This document shows, in pieces, positions 1-7,332 of a stretch of 23,950 nt of DNA. Made by a program: the position numbers and the translations under genes. The DNA is taken from assembly GCA_017464225.1 (NCBI GenBank), contig JAFUDW010000165.1, forward strand, positions 1-23,950, given 5' to 3'. How positions within the stretch are numbered: position 1 is the first letter of the stretch; the number at the start of each line of letters is the position of its first letter. A model generated the notes under the pieces. The model was not told the origin of the DNA and made no database searches. It saw only the letters and a program-made list of their open reading frames with translations. This DNA is from Clostridia bacterium. GTDB lineage: Bacteria > Bacillota_A > Clostridia > Christensenellales > Aristaeellaceae.

Positions 1-195
1 TCTCCTATTCGGCCTGACGTTCCCCGCCGACCTCTGCATGATTCGATGCTAACTCGTCCATTCTCCTCTGCGGTCTTTCTGACCTTCAAACATGCCGAAT
101 TAGTAACTATCCTGACTTGCTGCTGTCTCTATTCTACAGCAGCAAGGAGCGCTCCGCATCACCCGCTATTTCTTTTTATCATGCCTCCTCTGCTT
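1..195. other. Non-coding edge region with a perfect hairpin
   Basis: No gene is supported here. The stretch lies just downstream of the minus-strand SDR gene. It holds a perfect 11-bp inverted repeat (116-126 with 136-146, 9-base loop), followed directly by a 10-base palindrome GGAGCGCTCC at 146-155. There is no T-run on either side, so it is not a textbook terminator. On the minus strand a GAGGAGG sequence lies just past the SDR stop, but only tiny frames follow it (for example a 7-codon frame), so a broken or lost downstream gene is possible but not shown. Confidence 0.5.
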
Positions 196-966
196 TCAGA
201 TTAGGCTCATGCCACCGCTGAGATCCAGCACAGCGCCTGTGAGATAGGCCGCCTCCTCGCTGGCCAGGAAGCACACCGCCCCAGCCAGATCCTGGGGCGT
301 TCCTATCCGCCCCCGGGGAATGCAACCTTTGGCGGAACTCATTCTCTCCCGTGATTCTGAGTCCAAGGGCGTTTCCAAACGCTGAATCAAGCCCTTCTGG
401 ATGCAGTTGACATTGATGTTCTCAGTTGCCAGCCGGGCAGCGCAGTTTTTGGCTAAAGCTAGCACCGCGCCCCTGGCCACTGCGTTGACAAAGCTTCCCC
501 TGTTGCCGCCCCGCGCACCTTCTACTGACGTCATCAGGATGACCCGGGGCGCGGCGCTTCTCCTCAAATAAGGCAAGGCACACTTGAGCATATGGTAATT
601 GCCGCCCATCAGATGTTCAATTTCGGCCATCAGCTGACTGATGTCCACAGTGTCAATGCTGTCTTCCCCACCGTTATCACCGGTGTTGCACACCACCACA
701 TCAATGCCGCCGAACCGCTCCGCCACCTGACGAAACACTTCTTCATCCGAAATGGGCGGAAGCTGCGTATTGCCATCTTGCACCACAATGCATTCTCCTG
801 GATAATTGCACTTGGAGATTTCCTCCTGCAAACGACGGGCTCGAATCGGCTGATGGGTCATGATGGCCACGTTCATGCCACCCTGGCATAGCGATTTGAC
901 TGCGTCCACTCCGTCTCCGCCGCACCCTCCAGCAAAAATACAAGTTCTGCCTTTTAATGACTGCAT
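196..966 (-). CDS. SDR-family (classical short-chain dehydrogenase-like) protein with altered active site
   Basis: A 256-residue protein of normal length for classical SDRs. Visible family features are the N-terminal glycine-rich nucleotide-binding loop (GGCGGDG, residues 13-19), the NxG motif after beta-4 (CNTGDNG, 93-99), the catalytic-type Ser147 in MTS, and the C-terminal LTGAVLDLSGG (242-252) typical of FabG-like enzymes. The YxxxK catalytic pair is missing: the corresponding stretch reads SFVNAVARGAV (158-168), with Asn at the Tyr position and Arg at the Lys position. The fold and NAD(P) binding are therefore likely, but ordinary alcohol/ketone chemistry is doubtful. GAGGAG at 975-980 supports the start. 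It lies downstream of, and on the same strand as, a LysR regulator but is separated from it by a terminator, so it probably has its own LysR-responsive promoter. The substrate cannot be read from the sequence. Confidence 0.85.
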   Translation of the reverse strand: MQSLKGRTCIFAGGCGGDGVDAVKSLCQGGMNVAIMTHQPIRARRLQEEISKCNYPGECIVVQDGNTQLPPISDEEVFRQVAERFGGIDVVVCNTGDNGGEDSIDTVDISQLMAEIEHLMGGNYHMLKCALPYLRRSAAPRVILMTSVEGARGGNRGSFVNAVARGAVLALAKNCAARLATENINVNCIQKGLIQRLETPLDSESRERMSSAKGCIPRGRIGTPQDLAGAVCFLASEEAAYLTGAVLDLSGGMSLI

Positions 967-1002
967 GTGGCATTCTCCTCAAATAACAGGTTCATTTGTG
1001 CC

Positions 1003-1063
1003 CTATCATGTATTGCTTGCATAAAAAAGATACCATAAAATGAATGTATCTGTTGCTTCGCAA
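1003..1063 (-). promoter_or_regulatory. Candidate LysR-regulated promoter region of the SDR gene
   Basis: An AT-rich gap upstream of the SDR gene. It contains an interrupted inverted repeat GATAC-12-GTATC (1029-1050) and, next to it, TTGC-TTC-GCAA (1053-1063). On the minus strand a CATGAT -10-like box lies at 1005-1010 with no good -35 box at the right distance, a pattern common at activator-dependent promoters. This is inference; LysR-type sites are short dyads in such positions, but nothing here proves binding. Confidence 0.35.
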
Positions 1064-1103
1064 TTTGCATCCTGTGTCCCACTTTTTGCATTGCATCATT
1101 CCC

Positions 1104-1152
1104 AAAAAAACAAAAAAGGCACATTTCGTTCTCTGCCATAAAATGTGCCTTT
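1104..1152 (-). terminator. Intrinsic terminator of the LysR gene
   Basis: A perfect 12-bp stem (AAAGGCACATTT at 1115-1126 with its complement at 1141-1152, 14-base loop). Read on the minus strand it is followed by a T-rich run (complement of A-rich 1104-1117). It lies about 20 bases past the LysR stop codon and separates that gene from the SDR gene. Confidence 0.9.
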
Positions 1153-1173
1153 GTACTTTCTATAAACATGAAG

Positions 1174-2067
1174 TTACTCTTCAATTAGACTGCGGTTCAC
1201 GTCCGGATGCGTCTCCGTCCACCTCCGAGCAAAGCGGACAAACTGCTCTGCCGCTGGACTCAGCGGCGGGTCTTTTCGGAAGCAGATGCTCATTTCATAC
1301 CGTATGGGCGGATCCACCTCCAGCACCTTCAACCCTTCCGCCAGAGGCACCATGCCCCGCTGACCATGAATGAGGGTGATACCCAGCTTCTCGCGCACCA
1401 TTCGGATCAGATCATTGCCAATGGGGACAGAAGCAACGATATTTGGGCCGGCTCCGTTGTCAATGCGGGAATAAAACAAATCATCGATGGTAAAATCATC
1501 GGATAAAGTAATAAAATCTTCTTCTTTCAATCGTTCCAGCGTCACCTTTTCCATCTCTGCGAGTGGATGACCTTCATACACCAATACTAACGCTTCTTCC
1601 GACGAATATGGAATTGTTTGATAAAGATCGGCCCGTCGCGGCGTTAGGTTGGTCAGAAACGCCACATCGATCTGGCCGTCAAACAGCGCTTCCTCCGGGT
1701 TAGCCGTCTTGTAATACTCGATACAAACGTCTGGATGTACCTTACGAAAATCGATCATCAACTCAATAATTTTTCCCTCCGCGCATAGGCGAACTGTCTG
1801 CTTGTTTTCCATTTCCTGGTGGAGAGCTCTGTGACAATGGCTTTTTAAGCTTGATATTTGCTTGGCATATGGCAAGAAAATCTGTCCATTCTTGTTGAGA
1901 ATAAATCCTTTTCGCGTCCGGTCAAAAAGCGGCACGCCAAACTCATCTTCTATGGTCTGCACATGCCGGAGCAGGGAAGATGGAGAAACAAACAGCTTTT
2001 CAGCTGCAAGATATGAGCTTCCATATTCCGCCAAGGCAATGAATTCTGGAATATAGTCTGTTTCCAT
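1174..2067 (-). CDS. LysR-type transcriptional regulator
   Basis: A 297-residue protein with the usual LTTR plan. The N-terminal winged helix-turn-helix (about residues 1-60) includes AAEKLFVSPSSLLRHVQTIE and the family-typical sequence FGVPLFDRTRKG. The effector-binding domain (about 85-285) has a recognisable LysR-substrate pattern, for example DVAFLTNL and IRMVREKLGITLI. Such proteins are cytoplasmic DNA-binding tetramers that usually activate a neighbouring gene in response to a small-molecule ligand. The closest candidate target is the SDR gene downstream. GAGGAGG 8 bases before the ATG supports the start. Base composition is lower in GC than the rest of the window. The ligand is unknown. 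Confidence 0.93.
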   Translation of the reverse strand: METDYIPEFIALAEYGSSYLAAEKLFVSPSSLLRHVQTIEDEFGVPLFDRTRKGFILNKNGQIFLPYAKQISSLKSHCHRALHQEMENKQTVRLCAEGKIIELMIDFRKVHPDVCIEYYKTANPEEALFDGQIDVAFLTNLTPRRADLYQTIPYSSEEALVLVYEGHPLAEMEKVTLERLKEEDFITLSDDFTIDDLFYSRIDNGAGPNIVASVPIGNDLIRMVREKLGITLIHGQRGMVPLAEGLKVLEVDPPIRYEMSICFRKDPPLSPAAEQFVRFARRWTETHPDVNRSLIEE

Positions 2068-2105
2068 ACTGGTTCCTCCTCTGAAACAGCCTTTTCTTTT
2101 ACTAA

Positions 2106-2134
2106 ATTATATCGCTCGAATCATCCACTGTCAA
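2106..2134 (-). promoter_or_regulatory. Consensus sigma-A promoter for the LysR gene
   Basis: On the minus strand a perfect TTGACA (2129-2134) and a perfect TATAAT (2106-2111) are separated by exactly 17 bases. The LysR start codon is about 40 bases further on. This is the strongest promoter-like sequence in the window. Confidence 0.9.
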
Positions 2135-2192
2135 ATAACACTTCCAGGATACAGCCTGAAAGATGCCCATTTGTATTGTTCTGCCGCGCGGC

Positions 2193-2221
2193 TTGTGTTT
2201 TTGACCGCAATGTACTATAAT
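2193..2221 (+). promoter_or_regulatory. Promoter of the aquaporin gene
   Basis: TTGTGT (2193-2198), a 17-base spacer and a perfect TATAAT (2216-2221), 34 bases before the chosen aquaporin start. The -35 box is only half consensus. Confidence 0.75.
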
Positions 2222-2254
2222 GATCGAGCATCAATAATAAAGGAGGCTTTTTCC

Positions 2255-2941
2255 ATGAAAAAGTATCTGGCTGAATGCATCGGCACCATGACGCTGGTGG
2301 TGCTGGGCTGCGGCACCGCCATGCTGGTGGGCTGCAACGCCGCCGCGGGCGGCGGATATATCCTGACGGCGTTCGCCTTCGGTCTGACCATCGTGGCCAT
2401 GGCCTATTCCATCGGCAACATTTCGGGCTGCCATATCAACCCCGCCGTATCGCTGGCCATGCTGATCCGCGGCGACCTGAGCGTAAAGGACTTTATCGGC
2501 TATGTGATCGCCCAGTGCGCTGGCGCGCTGATTGGCGCGGCGCTGCTGGCCCTGATCTTTCAGTTGGGCGGCGTGGCCGATATGACCGGCGGCTTTGGCG
2601 CCAACGGCCTGGCGGGCGTGAACGGCAGCGGCATCGCCGGCCTGCTGGTGGAAATCGTGCTCACCTTCATCTTTGTCACCGCCATCCTGGGCGTGACCAG
2701 CAGCAAGCAAAAGCATGGCTCCTTCGCAGGGCTGGTGATCGGCCTGACGCTGGTGGTGGTGCACATCCTGGGCATCGGCCTGACCGGCACTTCGGTCAAT
2801 CCCGCCCGCTCCTTCGGCCCCGCCCTGGTGGCCGCCATCGGCGGCAACAGCGAGCCCCTGCGCGCGCTTTGGGTGTTCATCGCTGGCCCCTTCATCGGCT
2901 CCGCCCTGGCCGCCTGCGTGTATCGGGCGCTGGAAAAGTAA
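2255..2941 (+). CDS. Aquaporin (MIP family, AqpZ-like water channel)
   Basis: A 228-residue integral membrane channel with six predicted membrane spans and two half-helices. The start at 2255 is preferred over an in-frame ATG at 2171 because AAAGGAGG lies just upstream of it and the promoter -10 box lies between the two. Both signature motifs are intact: HINPAVS (NPA at 62-64) and TSVNPARS (NPA at 182-184). The residues matching the AqpZ selectivity filter are Phe42, His170, Thr179 and Arg185, the narrow water-selective set rather than the glycerol-facilitator set. It is a single-gene unit with its own promoter and terminator, between a divergent LysR gene and the nucleoside importer operon. 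Role: passive water flow across the cytoplasmic membrane. Assignment to MIP is secure; strict water selectivity is inferred. Confidence 0.95.
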   Translation: MKKYLAECIGTMTLVVLGCGTAMLVGCNAAAGGGYILTAFAFGLTIVAMAYSIGNISGCHINPAVSLAMLIRGDLSVKDFIGYVIAQCAGALIGAALLALIFQLGGVADMTGGFGANGLAGVNGSGIAGLLVEIVLTFIFVTAILGVTSSKQKHGSFAGLVIGLTLVVVHILGIGLTGTSVNPARSFGPALVAAIGGNSEPLRALWVFIAGPFIGSALAACVYRALEK

Positions 2942-2959
2942 ATCCATCCGCAGTTTTCT

Positions 2960-2999
2960 GCCCGTCCATCCGTCCATTTGTGATGGATGGGCTTTTTTT
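2960..2999 (+). terminator. Intrinsic terminator of the aquaporin gene
   Basis: An 11-bp stem with one G-T pair (2960-2970 with 2982-2992, 11-base loop), followed by seven T (2993-2999). It starts 18 bases after the aquaporin stop. Confidence 0.9.
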
Positions 3000-3053
3000 G
3001 TACAGATTTTTTGGTAAAAAACAATAATTTCATAAATATTTGGCGGAAAGGGG

Positions 3054-3082
3054 TTGCTTTTGTTCGTGTTTTCCCGTATAAT
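3054..3082 (+). promoter_or_regulatory. Promoter of the nucleoside ABC importer operon
   Basis: TTGCTT (3054-3059), a 17-base spacer and a perfect TATAAT (3077-3082). The predicted transcription start is near 3089, at the foot of a leader hairpin. Part of the spacer is the first copy of an 11-base direct repeat. Confidence 0.85.
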
Positions 3083-3128
3083 ATTCCTGTCATCCGTTGT
3101 AAACGTTCGTGTTTTACCGGATATGACA
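3062..3128 (+). promoter_or_regulatory. Leader repeats and hairpin upstream of the BMP gene
   Basis: Two identical 11-mers GTTCGTGTTTT lie at 3062-3072 (inside the promoter spacer) and 3105-3115, 43 bases apart. The leader itself (3088-3128) folds as a long hairpin: TGTCAT with ATGACA, CCG with CGG, and GTAAAC with GTTTTAC, with small bulges. The second repeat copy makes up the loop and the 3' arm. This could be a repressor operator pair, a stabilising 5' stem, or a cis-regulatory RNA; the sequence does not decide. No purine-riboswitch core was found. Confidence 0.45.
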
Positions 3129-3168
3129 TGCTGATTTCTTTATTGTTTTAAACGGAGGAGAAGGAAAC

Positions 3169-4380
3169 ATGAAAAAGCTCGTAGCTCTGCTGCTGACTCT
3201 GGCCCTGTGCCTGGGCTGCGCCGCTGCCCTGGCTGAGGACTTTGCCCCCATCGCCAAGGAAGACATCAAGGTGGGCGTCATCCTGCTGCACGATGAAAAC
3301 TCCACCTATGACCTGAACTTCATGAACGCCGCCAACGAAGCCAAGGAAGCCCTGGGCCTCAACGACGATCAGGTGGTCTTCTACCGCAACCGTCCCGAGT
3401 CCAACGAGTGCGCCGAAGCCGCCCTGGACGCCATCGACGAAGGCTGCAACATCATCTTCTTTGACAGCTACGGCCATCAGTTCTACACCGACGAGGTGGT
3501 TGCCGAGAATCCCAGCGTGCGCTTCATCCACGCCACCGGCGACCTGGCCCATCTGAAGGATTTCAATAACCTGTACAACGCCTTCGCCGATATCTATGAA
3601 GGCCGTTATCTGGCCGGTATCGCTGCCGGTATGAAGCTGAACGAGATCAAGGAAGCCGGCAACCTGAAGGGCGAAGTGCCCATGATCGGTTATGTTGGCG
3701 CTTACACCTACGCCGAAGTGGTTTCCGGTTACACCAGCTTCTATCTGGGCGCCAAGAGCGTTTGCCCCGACGTGCAGATGAAGGTGCAGTTCACCGGTTC
3801 CTGGTACGATGAGAAGGAAGAGAAGGCTGCCGCTGAGGCCCTGATCGCCGCCGGCGCCGACCTGATCAGCCAGCACGCCGACTCCATGGGCGCTCCCACT
3901 GCCTGCGAGAACGCCGGTATCCCCAACGTGTGCTACAACATCTCCACCGTGGCCAGCTGCCCCAACACCTATCTGGTGTTCTCCCGCATCAACTGGGAGC
4001 CCTACTTTGAGTACATGATCAACCAGACCATCGCCGGAGAGCAGATCGACGTGGACTGGGTGGGCACCCTGGCCGGCAATTCCGTCATCGTGACCGATCT
4101 AAACGAAGCTGTTGCCGCTGCCGGCACTCAGGAAGCCATCGACGCCGCCTATGCCGCTCTGATCGAAGGCACCCTGCATGTGTTTGACACCGCCACCGAG
4201 GGCTTCATCACCGTGAACGGCGAAGCCGTTTCCGCCGATTACGCTCCCGCCGATGACGGCTACAACGCCGAAACCGACAAGATCGTCTACGACGGCTACT
4301 TCCATGAGTCCGAATTCCGCAGCGCTCCCTACTTCGATCTTCGCATCGACGGCATTGAGCTGCTGAACGAAAAGTTCTGA
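3169..4380 (+). CDS. BMP-family nucleoside-type ABC substrate-binding protein
   Basis: A 403-residue secreted binding protein. The N-terminal signal peptide (KKLVALLLTLALCLG) ends in AAALA-ED, which fits signal peptidase I; no proper lipobox is present, although most Gram-positive binding proteins are lipoproteins. The mature part shows the BMP/PnrA pattern: KVGVILL at the start of the first lobe, IIFFDSYGH, NLYNAFADIYEGRYLAGIAA, MIGYVGAY and GADLISQHADS. Members of this family (for example TmpC/PnrA, and NupN in Bacillus) bind purine nucleosides. GGAGGAGAAGG precedes the ATG. It is the first gene of a four-gene importer operon and is separated from the ATPase gene by a stable hairpin that may allow excess binding protein. 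It is somewhat longer than the usual ~350 residues. The exact ligand is inferred from family and neighbours only. Confidence 0.92.
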   Translation: MKKLVALLLTLALCLGCAAALAEDFAPIAKEDIKVGVILLHDENSTYDLNFMNAANEAKEALGLNDDQVVFYRNRPESNECAEAALDAIDEGCNIIFFDSYGHQFYTDEVVAENPSVRFIHATGDLAHLKDFNNLYNAFADIYEGRYLAGIAAGMKLNEIKEAGNLKGEVPMIGYVGAYTYAEVVSGYTSFYLGAKSVCPDVQMKVQFTGSWYDEKEEKAAAEALIAAGADLISQHADSMGAPTACENAGIPNVCYNISTVASCPNTYLVFSRINWEPYFEYMINQTIAGEQIDVDWVGTLAGNSVIVTDLNEAVAAAGTQEAIDAAYAALIEGTLHVFDTATEGFITVNGEAVSADYAPADDGYNAETDKIVYDGYFHESEFRSAPYFDLRIDGIELLNEKF

Positions 4381-4431
4381 TGAAAATACGCCTTCGCGCG
4401 TAACATTTGCCCGGGACAGCCGGACAAACAC

Positions 4432-4461
4432 CGGACTGCCGCTCCTCGGGGCGGCAGTCCG
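4432..4461 (+). terminator. Intergenic hairpin, probable attenuator or mRNA stabiliser
   Basis: A perfect 11-bp GC-rich stem (4432-4442 with 4451-4461, 8-base loop) between the BMP and ATPase genes, followed by TATCCTATTTAT rather than a full T-run. It is probably a partial terminator or 3'-end protector that raises binding-protein expression relative to the membrane components. Confidence 0.65.
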
Positions 4462-4501
4462 TATCCTATTTATATGAATTGATCCAATGACGGAGGCTCC
4501 T

Positions 4502-6205
4502 GTGGAAAAACAGCTTGCTCTACAAATGCGCGGAATCACCAAGCGCTTCGGCAGCGTGGTTGCCAACAACCACGTGGATCTGGACGTGTACCGGGGCGAG
4601 ATCCTGGCCATTCTCGGCGAGAACGGCTGTGGCAAGACCACCCTGATGAACATGATCGCGGGCATCTATTTCCCCGACGAGGGACATATCTTTGTGGATG
4701 GCCGCGAGGTGGTGATCCGCTCCCCCAAGGACGCCTTCGATCACAAAATCGGCATGATCCATCAGCATTTCAAGCTGGTGGACCTGTTCACCGCCGCCGA
4801 AAACATCGTGCTGGGCACCGAAGAGAACGGCCGATACAACCTGAAGGATGTCAACCAGCGGGTCACCGATATCGCAGGTCAGTACGGTTTCCATATCGAT
4901 CCCCGCAAAAAAGTATACGATATGTCGGTTTCCGAAAAGCAGACGGTGGAGATCATCAAAGTCCTTTACCGCGGAGCCGATATCCTGATCCTGGACGAGC
5001 CCACAGCCGTGCTGACGCCCCAGGAAATAGACAGGCTGTTCAGCGTGCTGCGCCGCATGCGGGAGGATGGCAAATCCATCATCATCATCACCCATAAGCT
5101 CCACGAGGTGCTGGAGGTCAGCGACCGCGTGGCCATATTGCGCCGGGGCGAGCACATCGCCACCGTAAACACCTGCGAAACCAACGAGAGCCAGCTCACC
5201 GAAATGATGGTGGGCAAAAAAATCAGCCTGGATATCGAGCGCACCGAGCCGAAGGACGCTTCCCCCCGGCTGGACATCAAAAACCTGAACCTGTACGACG
5301 CCGAGGGCCTGCACGTGCTCAAGGATATTTCCTTTACGGCCAATGGCGGCGAGATCCTTGGCATCGCGGGCATCGCGGGCAGCGGGCAGCGCGAGCTGCT
5401 GGAAGCCATCGCGGGCCTGCAGCCCCAGTCCACCGGCGAAATCATATTCCATAACCCCAAGAAAGATAAGCCGGTGACCTTCTTCCACAAGAGCATGAAG
5501 CGCGTGAAGGAGCTGGGCGCCCAAGGCATGTTCCACGATAAAAACATGAAGCCGGTCTCCTTTGACGGCATGAGCGCCTCCGCCGTGCGCAAGTGGGTGG
5601 AATCGGGCGACGTGCTGTTCAAGGAGGATGAAATCATCAACCTGCGGCATAAAACGCCGCTGCAAATCCGGGAGCTGGGCGTACGCCTTTCCTTTGTGCC
5701 CGAGGATCGCCTGGGCATGGGCCTGGTTGGCAGCATGGGCATCACCGATAATATGATGCTGCGCAGCTACCGCAAGGGGCACGCGGGCTTCCTGAACCGC
5801 AAAAAGCCCAGGGCGCTGGCCGAGGAGATCATCAGGGAACTGGAGGTGGTGACCCCCGGCACCAACAGCCCGGTCCGCCGCCTTTCGGGCGGCAACGTGC
5901 AAAAGGTGCTGGTGGGCCGTGAGATCGCCTTTACCCCCAAGGTGCTCATGGCCGCCTACCCGGTGCGCGGGCTGGATATCAACAGCTCCTACACCATCTA
6001 TAATCTGCTGAACAAGCAGAAGGAAAACGGCGTGGCCGTGCTGTTTGTGGGCGAGGATCTGGACGTGCTGCTGGAGCTGTGCGACCGAATCCTGGTCATC
6101 AACTCCGGCGCTGTGACCGGCCTGGTGGATGCCCGCAGCGCTACCACGGAAGAAATTGGCCTGCTGATGTCAAAGACAGCCCAGGCCCGGAAGGAGGAAG
6201 CGTAA
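4502..6205 (+). CDS. Nucleoside-type ABC transporter, double ATP-binding protein
   Basis: Cytoplasmic tandem ATPase of the NupO/YufO type. GTG at 4502 is preferred because GGAGG (4492-4496) sits 5 bases before it, while ATG 4487 has no ribosome site; residue numbers below count from 4487. The first ATPase domain has Walker A GENGCGKT (44-51), signature SVSEKQ (147-152), Walker B ILILDEP (166-172) and the His switch ITHK (201-204). The second has a degenerate Walker A GIAGSGQRE, signature LSGGN, and AAYPVRGLD in place of the family-typical AAQPTRGLD. About 50 extra residues (roughly 322-390) are inserted before VPEDR, making it ~567 residues against a usual ~510. The stop codon overlaps the start of the first permease (TAATG), so translation is coupled. 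It powers uptake with the two permeases. Confidence 0.93.
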   Translation: MEKQLALQMRGITKRFGSVVANNHVDLDVYRGEILAILGENGCGKTTLMNMIAGIYFPDEGHIFVDGREVVIRSPKDAFDHKIGMIHQHFKLVDLFTAAENIVLGTEENGRYNLKDVNQRVTDIAGQYGFHIDPRKKVYDMSVSEKQTVEIIKVLYRGADILILDEPTAVLTPQEIDRLFSVLRRMREDGKSIIIITHKLHEVLEVSDRVAILRRGEHIATVNTCETNESQLTEMMVGKKISLDIERTEPKDASPRLDIKNLNLYDAEGLHVLKDISFTANGGEILGIAGIAGSGQRELLEAIAGLQPQSTGEIIFHNPKKDKPVTFFHKSMKRVKELGAQGMFHDKNMKPVSFDGMSASAVRKWVESGDVLFKEDEIINLRHKTPLQIRELGVRLSFVPEDRLGMGLVGSMGITDNMMLRSYRKGHAGFLNRKKPRALAEEIIRELEVVTPGTNSPVRRLSGGNVQKVLVGREIAFTPKVLMAAYPVRGLDINSSYTIYNLLNKQKENGVAVLFVGEDLDVLLELCDRILVINSGAVTGLVDARSATTEEIGLLMSKTAQARKEEA

Positions 6206-7332
6206 TGGCGCGTTCAAACGAAACACGGGAACCCCTGGTCCATCTGAGCAAGCGCACCTCCATTCATCCGGTCAAAGCCTGGCTGATCCGCCTGGCGGCC
6301 ATCACGCTGGGCCTGGTGCTTTGCGGATTGGTAGCCTTCCTGCTGATCGATAGGCTGCGGGCCAACCCGAGCCGCATCGGCGAGTTTTATTACACCTTTA
6401 TCAAGGGCTCCTTCTCCACCTCCCGCAAGATCTGGAAATACCTGAAAAATCTGTCCATTCTGCTTTGCATCGCGCTGGCGCTGACGCCGGCCTTCCGCAT
6501 GCGGTTCTGGAACACCGGCGGCGAAGGACAAACGCTGGTGGGCGTGCTGGGCTGCATCGCCGTTTCCTTCTATCTGGGCGGCAAGCTGCCTGAATGGCTG
6601 CTGCTGATCCTGATGCTCATTGCCGCCCTGGCCTGCGGTGCGGTATGGGGCCTGATCCCCGCCCTGTTCAAGGCCCGGTGGAACACCAATGAAACGCTGT
6701 TCACCCTGATGATGAATTACGTAGCCACCTATCTGGTCGCCTTCTTCCTGGAGGTCTGGGTGACCAACGGCTCGGGCGCGCTGCCCAAGCAGAAGTACGG
6801 CAAGCTGCCCACCGTGGGGGGCCAAGCGTATTTATTGATCATCCTGATCGTGCTGGCGCTGACGGCAGCCCTGTACATCTACCTGAACTACACCAAGCAT
6901 GGCTACGAGATCAGCGTGGTGGGCGAAAGCGTGCGCACCGCCCAGTACGTGGGCATCAACGATAAAAAGGTCATCATCCGCACCATGCTGCTCAGCGGCG
7001 CGCTGTGCGGCCTGGCGGGCTACCTGATCGGCGCGGGCCTGGACCAGTCCATCACCACCGAGTCCGCGGGCGGTCAGGGCTTTACCGCCATCATGGTCAG
7101 CTGGCTGGGCAAATTCAATCCCATTGCCATGATCCTGACGGCGGGCCTGATCCAGCTGCTCAATCAGGGCGCGGCCCAGATCAGCCAGGATTTTAACGTA
7201 TCCGGCGCGCTGCCCAACGTGATCGTGGGCATCATCCTGTTTTTCATCATCGGCTGTGAGTTTTTCATCAATTATGAGGTGCATTTCCGGGGCCGCCGGG
7301 CCGGCGCTTCGGGAAAGGAGGCCGTTAAATGA
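6205..7332 (+). CDS. ABC transporter permease, BPD_transp_2 family (NupP-like)
   Basis: A 375-residue membrane protein. The start at 6205 overlaps the ATPase stop and has AAGGAGGAAG just upstream; an in-frame ATG at 6079 lies inside the ATPase gene and is rejected. A basic N-terminus is followed by a membrane span (~28-50) and about eight more hydrophobic segments. Family-typical stretches are FWNTGGEGQ, NTNETLFTLMMNYVA, ISVVGESVRTAQYVGI and GGQGFTAIMVSWLGK. This is one of two pore subunits of the nucleoside-type importer. It overlaps the next permease gene by ATGA, a sign of tight co-translation. Confidence 0.93.
   Translation: MARSNETREPLVHLSKRTSIHPVKAWLIRLAAITLGLVLCGLVAFLLIDRLRANPSRIGEFYYTFIKGSFSTSRKIWKYLKNLSILLCIALALTPAFRMRFWNTGGEGQTLVGVLGCIAVSFYLGGKLPEWLLLILMLIAALACGAVWGLIPALFKARWNTNETLFTLMMNYVATYLVAFFLEVWVTNGSGALPKQKYGKLPTVGGQAYLLIILIVLALTAALYIYLNYTKHGYEISVVGESVRTAQYVGINDKKVIIRTMLLSGALCGLAGYLIGAGLDQSITTESAGGQGFTAIMVSWLGKFNPIAMILTAGLIQLLNQGAAQISQDFNVSGALPNVIVGIILFFIIGCEFFINYEVHFRGRRAGASGKEAVK

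Noticed and set aside
3077..3165. Possible purine riboswitch upstream of the nucleoside importer (CGTATAAT resembles the start of that aptamer)
   Set aside because: The downstream aptamer core (the TTTCTACC-like segment and the matching loop) is absent, and TATAAT fits better as a -10 box with TTGCTT 17 bases upstream.
4487..4489. ATG as start of the importer ATPase gene
   Set aside because: It has no ribosome site upstream; GTG at 4502 has GGAGG at good spacing. The five-residue difference does not affect function assignment.
4520..5902. 460-codon minus-strand frame opposite the importer ATPase gene
   Set aside because: Composition of an antisense shadow; the plus-strand frame has clear ATPase motifs along its full length.
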